Shown here: positions 57,617 through 64,000 of the stretch, piece by piece
Layout: each line of letters starts with the position of its first letter
How positions within the stretch are numbered: position 1 is the stretch's first letter
NCBI RefSeq assembly: GCF_000218685.1
Contig: NW_006763290.1
Location: 4,428,908-4,492,907 of the forward strand
From: Serpula lacrymans var. lacrymans S7.9
Taxonomy: Eukaryota; Basidiomycota; Agaricomycetes; Boletales; Serpulaceae
Reading direction: 5' to 3'
Length of the DNA: 64,000 bases
Notes under the pieces: generated by a model
Databases searched by the model: none
Seen by the model: only the letters and a program-made list of their open reading frames with translations
What the model was told of the DNA's origin: nothing
Translations under genes and position numbers: made by a program

Positions 57617-58157
57617 CAGCCTCTATTTTATTGTAAGCTTCGTCCTAGGTTGTGTTGTGTTCACTGACTGACCATATATTGTATATGTAGCGCCTTGCTA
57701 TTTTGGAACTGTTGGATTTCTGCCGCTTTCTGTTTCTGTTGGCGGTGTGGAGAGCCACTCTGATTTTGTAGGCTCTGTGCACTCTGTGCAAGAGAGGCCA
57801 GAGCGGGGAAGGCCCAACACATTGCCGCTTCCATCATACTGATGAACCTTGCATCATCCCCTTTGTCCTTTGGAATTGACTCTCCTTGTCTGGGAGACTA
57901 TGAAGGCCCTGTATTGGCATCAAGCCCCGGATGTGACGACACCAACAAGACACAGTCTTGGGGCACTGGAGCACAATGAAAACAACACTCAAAAGAAGAG
58001 GAAGAGGTGGGAGTGGTTACCCATTTGGTAGGAACAAGTTAGTTGTTGGTAGACAACAGGAGGATTCGCTGAGTCCTTCCCCATGTATTGCTCCTGTATA
58101 TATACTAAAATACATGAGGTACTGTACAGTTGTAAATAAAGTTTAAAGTCCGATGTC
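57617..58157. other. Short plus-strand ORFs, unassigned
   Basis: Readings at 57849-58031 and 57958-58146 overlap in two frames; neither shows a motif. The stretch probably lies between genes. Confidence 0.25.
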
Positions 58158-58181
58158 TAGCATGTGACCGGTCACATGCTA
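58158..58181. repeat. Perfect 24-bp palindrome
   Basis: Half-site TAGCATGTGACC followed by its exact reverse complement. A second, near-perfect palindrome of the same word (GTCACATGAC, centre CTGG) lies at 58252-58273, and single CACATGAC words occur between them at about 58208. CACGTG-like bHLH sites are related but not identical. Confidence 0.85.
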
Positions 58182-58443
58182 AATCTAGACACTGGTCAGG
58201 TGTTGTGTCACATGACTATGAACAGTTCAAAAATGTAAAGTAAAGTAAATGGTCACATGACTGGTCATGTGACTTGGAAAAATAAAAGTAATACAAAAAA
58301 GGTGAAGTGTAAGTAGATACTGGTACGTCAATTCTAACACCGGAGGTTCCTGTGACCCCTTTCCCTTTCATTGTGAGTAACAAATATACAATATTTACCC
58401 TTTTACTCACAACTTTGTGCGCTACCAATGTTGTTCTCGCAGA

Positions 58444-58910
58444 TTATCTATAATGCTTCCTCAATACGCGGGTCATTACACGGCTTTGGGGAGTTGATTG
58501 GAAATAGTGTGTAGTAGATTGCAGATTGATTGTGTTGGAACCTTTGGTTGCTTCCTGGGTCTGACTACCACTATTGTGCATCTCGGAGGTATTACTCAGG
58601 TCAGCATGCCTCGTCTTATTTCTCTTCTCCCCGCATAAGTATGAATCTCTTAATGTGACAGGCAAGCAAAACAATACCTCTTTCTGGACAAGCTGCTTGA
58701 GCTTCTGTGTGAGATTGGCAATTGTAGCCGTCTTTTCCACCTTCATCTGTGCTATGTTGAGCTTCAGTCATTTTTTGGCCTTTGCTCTCTCTTTGTCAAT
58801 TTTCCTCCTGTGCATCTCCTCTCGTTCTAGCAATGTTTTGTTAAAATGTGCTTCAATAATTGTTCTCCATTCACTTTGGCCACTAGTTGTCCTTTTAAGC
58901 AGCTTCAACT
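58444..58910 (-). pseudogene. Unnamed coiled-coil protein fragment
   Basis: The minus strand reads EWRTIIEAHFNKTLLEREEM and HRRKIDKERAKAKK, then a TGA (about 58768), then in frame LNIAQMKVEKTATIANLTQK and LKQLVQKEVLFCLPVTLRDS (58444-58746), ending with a serine- and threonine-rich tail. The heptad-like charged helix suggests a coiled coil. Similar helices occur in unnamed basidiomycete proteins. The one stop makes it a probable remnant. Confidence 0.4.
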
Positions 58911-59196
58911 ATATTATAACTATGACCTTTACAGCTATAGGAGCTATGTAGGCTACCATAGGCTATAAAAGCACTTATAGTACCTTGCCTATAATAATAT
59001 ACTTGAATCCAAACACTTCTAGCCTGTTTCTATTATTGAACAAGTTTATTAGATTAATCCAGAGTTTGAGGGAATTATAGATACTTCTCCCCTTGGTTGA
59101 AATTTTGCCTACTACTGTGCTATAAGAGCTATAAGAGCTATGATTGCACTAATAGTACTATAGTATCTATGAGTGCATTTATATATATAGGTGGTG

Positions 59197-59216
59197 GCTA
59201 TATAGCGCTATATAGC
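59197..59216. repeat. Doubled palindrome GCTATATAGC
   Basis: The self-complementary decamer GCTATATAGC occurs twice head to tail, within a region (58900-59220) rich in GAGCTAT and CTATA words. This may be part of a small decayed inverted-repeat element, but I could not define its ends. Confidence 0.6.
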
Positions 59217-59421
59217 AAAAGGGTTTTTCCTGATGCAAGAAGCAAAAAATGGAGTGGTACAAGGAATAGCTGCTTGGTTATTGGTGGGTCTGAAGTTGGA
59301 AGAGACTCAGTAAGTCCCCAGGCCCCTGGGATCCTGGGAATACTGATTAGCTCTACCTAACAGGATACAGCTGCAAATATATGCAAAACAAATCAACAAA
59401 AAGGGCACAACCACAAAAAAA

Positions 59422-59664
59422 TTGGAGTTAGAGGAAAGGCGTCAACACCTGCTCTCCCGTGTAGATGCTCTCAACCTCAATGTTGAAATATATCTAGGTA
59501 ATATTGATGTTGTCAAATTTCTTGAGGAAGTCCCAGGGTGGCCAAATTCCAACAAAGTCAATGATGCAGAAGACATAAATCTGTTTGACCTCCCAGGTTC
59601 CTTCAATGGCAATGATGGGCCTATTGAGAGGAGAAAATTGGTGTTACAATCCAACTTAGGGTGA
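59422..59664 (+). pseudogene. Possible KDZ-transposase C-terminal fragment
   Basis: The frame reads ERRQHLLSRVDALNLNVEIY, LEEVPGWPNSNKVNDAEDIN and PIERRKLVLQSNLG. KDZ proteins commonly end with a helical segment followed by an acidic patch and a P-E/I-x-R/K...LPSNLG-like motif, which this resembles. No core domain accompanies it. The assignment is tentative. Confidence 0.35.
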
Positions 59665-61640
59665 TATGTATAATGACCCTTCTATACAGGACCCCGAGAT
59701 GTGTGGGTGTGGGTTTTTAGGAGAAGGGATAGTTGGATGATGAAAGATAGGGGCTTGTGACAAGTAAAGACAAGCACTACCTTGCTAATCATAGTACAAG
59801 GTAGGTTTAAGAATGACAAAATGACGAGGTTCCCAGTGATAGCAGGCTCCTGTTGCACAGACTGTAGTGCTCAGAAGGACTCTAATCAAAAGAGATGACA
59901 GTGATTTCTGTAGTGGCAAGTGAATACATAACCATATTAACAACAAAAAAAAGCCTTGGAAACACTTTGTACTTGGTGTACTAACCTTGAGCATTCTTCA
60001 GCAAAGCCACACAGCATAGCAGCAACTTATACTAACCATAAATTGTTGCCAGGTTAAGATTGGCCTATTTCTCTTATAAAAAAACCAACAGCTCATCTAA
60101 ATTCCAACATTACAAAGCACTCTGTGCACTATATGGGCACTTACTGCAGGAATTTTTTATCATTGCAGGTCAGATACATCAGCAATATTTTCATTCTTGA
60201 TGGCTTACTTAGCTTTATGTACTAAAAATCATTAGGACTTCATTGTGGGAGGTTCAAACAGTGAAAAACTTGTGTCAAAGTGTCTATGTAGAAAAAAGTT
60301 CATGTAAAAAGTATGTTATCTTCATGTGTACCTTCTTTGAAAATTCTGAAAGTTAAGTGGCTACTATTCATTCTCAATGGCAATATCTCAAAGCACATCA
60401 CTTCTGTGTGACAGCAACAGCATTTTTCAGTAGACATATATACTGAATACTTAGTATAAGTAATATTCATGGTTTTACTGCTTAATCCAACAGATTAAGC
60501 TATCCTTGTTGACCCTACTATACTAATGTCACAGTGTTTATATGCAGTGATTATGATACACCAACAAGAAATTGAAGGTGGGGAAGAAGGAGAGTATTGT
60601 TAATGGGTAAAATATATAGCAAGTGAAAAGGAGATTAAGTGGGAATGGTGACAGGTTTCAGAGTGTCAATTCCTCAGAGATCTGGCAGGAGATTCCAGGT
60701 CAGTATGACCAAGTCCTTAGTAATATGCAGTGTGAGAGATTACAGCTAAATTCATATTGCTAAACTAGGGTGTGAGAACACAAGTACAGATGGACTGGGT
60801 GGTGTATAAAACTAACTGTAGTGCTGACATTAACATACTGCAGCTCAGCCACAATAATTAGCCTTTCATTGAGATTTAGTCTAATATTATTATTCCATGT
60901 TACTGGTAACATTTTGGTTCATTTTATCATTTGCATACTAATAGTATGATTGAAAAAATGTTGTTTGATCCACAATATAGAATTCAGTTGCAAACCTATG
61001 TTGATATATGCATTTACCATATGTCCATACTCAAAGACAGATACCAAAACCAGAGAAGACCTGTATTCTTACCTCCACCTGGTCACATCCATGAACCTTC
61101 CTTATCATATATCATCTGATGCTTGCCTGGAGGATATATTATCTTCACAGGTTGCAGTTGCTTTTACAGTAGAGACCCTTGTCTCTTCAGCTGGTACTGT
61201 CAAGTTTTCTGCCAGACCACTCCTTGTACATGCAATGTAAACCCTATTGCAAACATGTTAATACCATGCCATAATATTGCTATCTGTGGAGGCATGATAT
61301 TGGTCAAAAATGGTCTTATGGTGAAGAATGGGGGGAAAAGGTAGAGAGCTCCAAATAGACTCTTTAATTAAAACTAACTGGTGGTATAAACAAAGTAGAA
61401 GAGACATTACAACTGTAACTACTGAGTGAAAGATGCTGCACTCTATAAAAAAAATGATTTACTAATCAAATAATCCTAGTCTTACACTGGAAACAGGTCT
61501 GCCTAGAGGACTTCACTATAACCTTACATTCAACATGTTTGGTATGTGACATTACTATCACAGCACAATGGGATCCACACCCGTGTACAGTGATTCTGGA
61601 CCTTCTGGGCATGCAACCAATCAGTATGCTTTCCAAGTAC
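59665..61640. other. AT-rich region without recognised genes
   Basis: Only short frames are present (59785-59994 minus, 60931-61344 plus). No LTR, TIR or known protein motif was found in either strand. Confidence 0.4.
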
Positions 61641-61714
61641 ACCTTGGTAGCTTAGTTGGTAAAGCACCAGACCATGAAAGCTGGAGTCCCAGGTTCAAGC
61701 CCTGGCCAATGCAT
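61641..61714 (+). tRNA. tRNA-like sequence, Met(CAU)-like, probably a pseudogene or SINE head
   Basis: An A box TAGCTTAGTTGG (61648-61659) and a B box GGTTCAAGCCC (61692-61702) have proper tRNA spacing. The T arm is perfect (CCAGG, loop, CCTGG). The anticodon arm CCAG...CTGG has a loop one base too long around CCATGAA. The acceptor stem has mismatches at two outer positions (ACCTTGG against CCAATGC). TTTT follows at 61717, a possible Pol III terminator. The internal promoter looks intact while the cloverleaf does not, which fits a tRNA pseudogene or a tRNA-derived short element. Confidence 0.55.
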
Positions 61715-61744
61715 GTTTTCTCATACTATAAACAAATGTCATAA

Positions 61745-63089
61745 TTTGTCAAGAATAGGGTTAATTTTTCTCACTGCACCATCTTCACCTGTAACCTCCA
61801 TTCCTTTAGGTCCAGCCTCAATAAGTGGCTCCAAAATCATCTATACTGAGGCATGAAAAAGTCTTTGAACACGTACTATCTTCTCCTTTGTTGTCAAGCT
61901 TTTTTTCACCAATTTATTGACAGACAGATATCCAATAAGTACACAAGCGTGCTGAGAGGGTTTGTGCCTAATAGAGCTGGGTATATTGCCTAGTGTAAGA
62001 TGTGCTCCCTGAGGTAGAAGAGCCTAAAATCAAAGAAATAAGTATGAAATTTAGAAAGGAAATATTGGCGTGAATATATTAACCTGTACAGAATGCCACC
62101 ATTTCCCAGTCCACATCTTATTAATTATATGATTATCCCTGTTGCTGTTTGTGAATATTCTTAAGGGTTTATAGACTATGTCTGTCGCATGTGCTGGATT
62201 GCCCAACAAAGACGCAATGGCTTGTAAGGGGTCTCTATATTATATAAGGTGTTTTTCTTCTGGACGATCATCAAAGTGTAGATATTTTGAGTGCCATTTG
62301 GCCCTTTCAGGAATTCTGGAGTGGATAATTTTTAGAAGGCTTCTGCTATTTTGATAAGAAAGGCCCAGTCTCTGGGAAAGCTGGCATAAAGGTTGGAGGT
62401 CAGTTAACATAAAACATGAATCAAAGTGTGGAGGCGTCACTCACTTCAGGAATTGCCAGTAATCTGTCAAGAGATTTCTGGCCAACCCCCTCCTGCAATG
62501 CCCAATGTGCAAATTTCCAGTCTAATTCTGTGGAAAATGGAGCCCATCTATTATCTGGAAGATCAACGTCCATTTCATCGTCATCTTGATGTAACTGGTG
62601 AAAACTCTCCCTCCATTTATTATGAGCATCCAGATCCACCCTTATAACCTTGCCAGCATTCTCATTTTGTTCCACTACTCTTTCATCATTGTCATCATTG
62701 TTATCCAGATTAAAGTGCAGGGAGTGGGGGTGACATGAACTGCTAGCCTGCATCTCTGGGTCAGGGTTCAAGTTATACTGGATGTTGCCTTGCATTGCAG
62801 GATCATTCAGGAAATTGTTAAATGGTTCTTGTAAGCTGTTGAGGAATATATCTTCTGACCCATCTGAGTCATAGTCTTCTTGGTCATAAAAATTTTCATC
62901 CAAGTTGACTTCATCAAATACTACTTGTTCAGGGCCTAGGTTGTCTGCCTCAAGTTCTCTTCTCTTTCCTTTCCTATACCAAGCACAAATCGCTGACATT
63001 GATAGGTGAGCCATGATACCTTGTGGTGTTTTCAAAAGTTTTCCACATGCAGGATATGTGTGATCAACCATACTTGGTATGTGTGCCAT
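61745..63089 (-). pseudogene. Plavaka-type transposase remnant
   Basis: The N-terminal frame (62421-63089) reads YPACGKLLKTPQGIMAHLSM with CAWYRKGK, a C2HC-like finger typical of basidiomycete Plavaka proteins. It continues through an acidic linker to WAPFSTELDWKFAHWALQEG. Then come LKIIHSRIPERAKWHSKYLH (62240-62440), MVYKPLRIFTNSN-type text with MWTGKWWHSVQ (about 62080-62200), ALLPQGAHLTLGNIPSSIRH and GYLSVNKLVKKSLTTKEKIV, a TAG at about 61851, then ILEPLIEAGPKGMEVTGEDG with ILDKL before a stop near 61745. About 30 residues expected between the ALLPQG and LTLGNIP segments are missing. The rest of the catalytic domain is absent; the tRNA-like sequence sits just beyond. Confidence 0.78.
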
Positions 63090-63439
63090 TTTCTCCTTGA
63101 ACCTAAACTACACCATACACATCCAGTCAGTTTATGAAATAATAACACCAGTTAATATGAAATTGATACCTTTGATTATCTAGGACCTCTTTGTAAATAT
63201 GCTCTCAAGATGCAACACCTGAATCTGCACCGGCAATATCCCAAATTGGAAATATGTAGTGGTAAAACATAGAATTTGCTTGTTCTAATACAAAGAGACT
63301 TCATACATGCCTAAGTACAATATTGTTTACAAGTGCAGAGTACAAGAACAAGAGAAGTAATACATATAATGTTGTCCGTGTCCGTTTTTCACTTCCTCCT
63401 TGTGATATTGTTGCTGGAGCTACCTACACTCAATTTCTG

Positions 63440-63919
63440 TCAAACAAGCTGACCCACTTCTTCTTCAGAGTGAAAAGGACTCCTTCTCCTAGCTGCCTTA
63501 CCACAACTTCGGGGGGCTTTATTGTGATCCTGAAAACGTCTATGTGCCAGATTAGCTACAGATCCTTGAAAAGCCTGAAGAAAATTGTCAAAATCCAGCT
63601 GGATATTGAAGACTGAGAGATCCATGGAAGATATCTCTTTAGGCAATACTTGGGGGTGCAAATGGGGAGTAGGTAGAGTAGTGGTGGGCATGCGTGAATG
63701 GGTACCACTCTGAAGAGGACAACCAGTGTGGTTTGCTATCAAATCCTGGGTAGCAACCTCTAGCGCTGCCATCTGAGCAGCTGCACTTTCAGCTTCTAGG
63801 TTAGCAACAGTCTGGGGCGCACTCCTCATAATCTTCTCCATCTCCAAAATTGACCTGGTAATAACATGATTGAAAACTTCATTGAATTTGTCCTTGAGTG
63901 GGATAGAGTTGGCCCACAT
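63440..63919 (-). CDS. Unnamed alanine-rich helical protein, 159-residue frame
   Basis: The open frame reads MWANSIPLKDKFNEVFNHVI, TVANLEAESAAAQMAALEVA and MDLSVFNIQLDFDNFLQAFQ, and ends in a basic stretch, RRRSPFHSEEEVG. The middle predicts a long helix. The first ATG is taken as start, but nearby splice-like signals upstream mean earlier exons are possible. No family is recognised. It lies next to the Plavaka remnant and could be an accessory gene of that element or unrelated. Confidence 0.35.
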   Translation of the reverse strand: MWANSIPLKDKFNEVFNHVITRSILEMEKIMRSAPQTVANLEAESAAAQMAALEVATQDLIANHTGCPLQSGTHSRMPTTTLPTPHLHPQVLPKEISSMDLSVFNIQLDFDNFLQAFQGSVANLAHRRFQDHNKAPRSCGKAARRRSPFHSEEEVGQLV

Positions 63920-64000
63920 CTATATTAGGTACCACCCTCTGTACGTATGTTATATTAGTCAAAGAAGATTGTGATCAAGAGGGGACCCACCAGTACTACG

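Noticed and set aside
61656..61856. Plus ORF over the tRNA-like sequence
   Set aside because: Its start overlaps the Pol III boxes, and its remainder is antisense to the Plavaka frame.

Overview
This window comes from a filamentous basidiomycete (Agaricomycete-like) nuclear genome. The evidence is 48-70 bp GT-AG introns and gene families typical of mushroom-forming fungi: DUF6589, DUF6698, KDZ transposases, Plavaka and CACTA tnp2 transposases, RecQ-like helicase copies and chromodomain Ty3 elements. It is a transposon-dense, gene-poor region where most coding remnants carry stops, frameshifts or insertions. I can defend only one clearly intact conserved gene, an NTF2-like (NXT1/Mtr2-type) mRNA export factor at 39509-40092 (-). 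A small two-exon gene beside it (38945-39178, +) may also be intact.

Layout. 1-4.65 kb: a DUF6589 remnant (+), a RecQ-like helicase remnant (-) and a Tc1/mariner-type transposase remnant (+). 5.96-11.07 kb: an unidentified multi-exon gene (-) whose fourth exon is split by a 4,105-bp Mutator-like element (244-bp TIRs, 10-bp target duplication). The core of that element is a minisatellite of palindromic GGGATNNTCCC motifs. 11.9-20.5 kb: a UTP20-like gene (-) split by Ty3 chromovirus copy 1 (12061-18088, target duplication GAAGC). 20.5-27.7 kb: mostly unrecognised, with one copy of a 215-bp repeat. 27.7-29.0 kb: a DUF6698 gene. 29.45-29.86 kb: a solo LTR of the Ty3 family. 31.1-38.2 kb: an unnamed protein remnant and a long KDZ transposase fused to a Ulp1-type SUMO protease domain. 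38.7-40.1 kb: the second 215-bp repeat, the small gene and NXT1.

40.2-51.05 kb is a nest. A CACTA-type element (TSD TCA, AGTC-rich subterminal repeats, tnp2-like transposase) holds Ty3 copy 2 (42689-49094), whose chromodomain is split by an unrelated solo LTR (48172-48505). 51.4-58.9 kb: several unnamed fungal proteins on the minus strand, at least one with a stop. 59-64 kb: a possible KDZ C-terminal fragment, a tRNA-like sequence, a Plavaka transposase remnant and another unnamed protein.

Most notable observations: (i) Ty3 copies 1 and 2 share a 1,748-bp block that appears identical, while the sequence on both sides is clearly diverged, and the block carries the same inactivating changes (RT YxDD read as YIAN); (ii) the Ty3 family appears to use self-priming, because a 10-nt sequence just after the 5' LTR is the exact complement of the predicted first 10 nt of the transcript; (iii) two genes are each broken by a datable insertion, and removing the element plus one target duplication restores the local reading frame; (iv) the KDZ-Ulp1 gene keeps its protease triad while its transposase part is damaged. 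All family names come from recognising motifs by eye; no database search was run.
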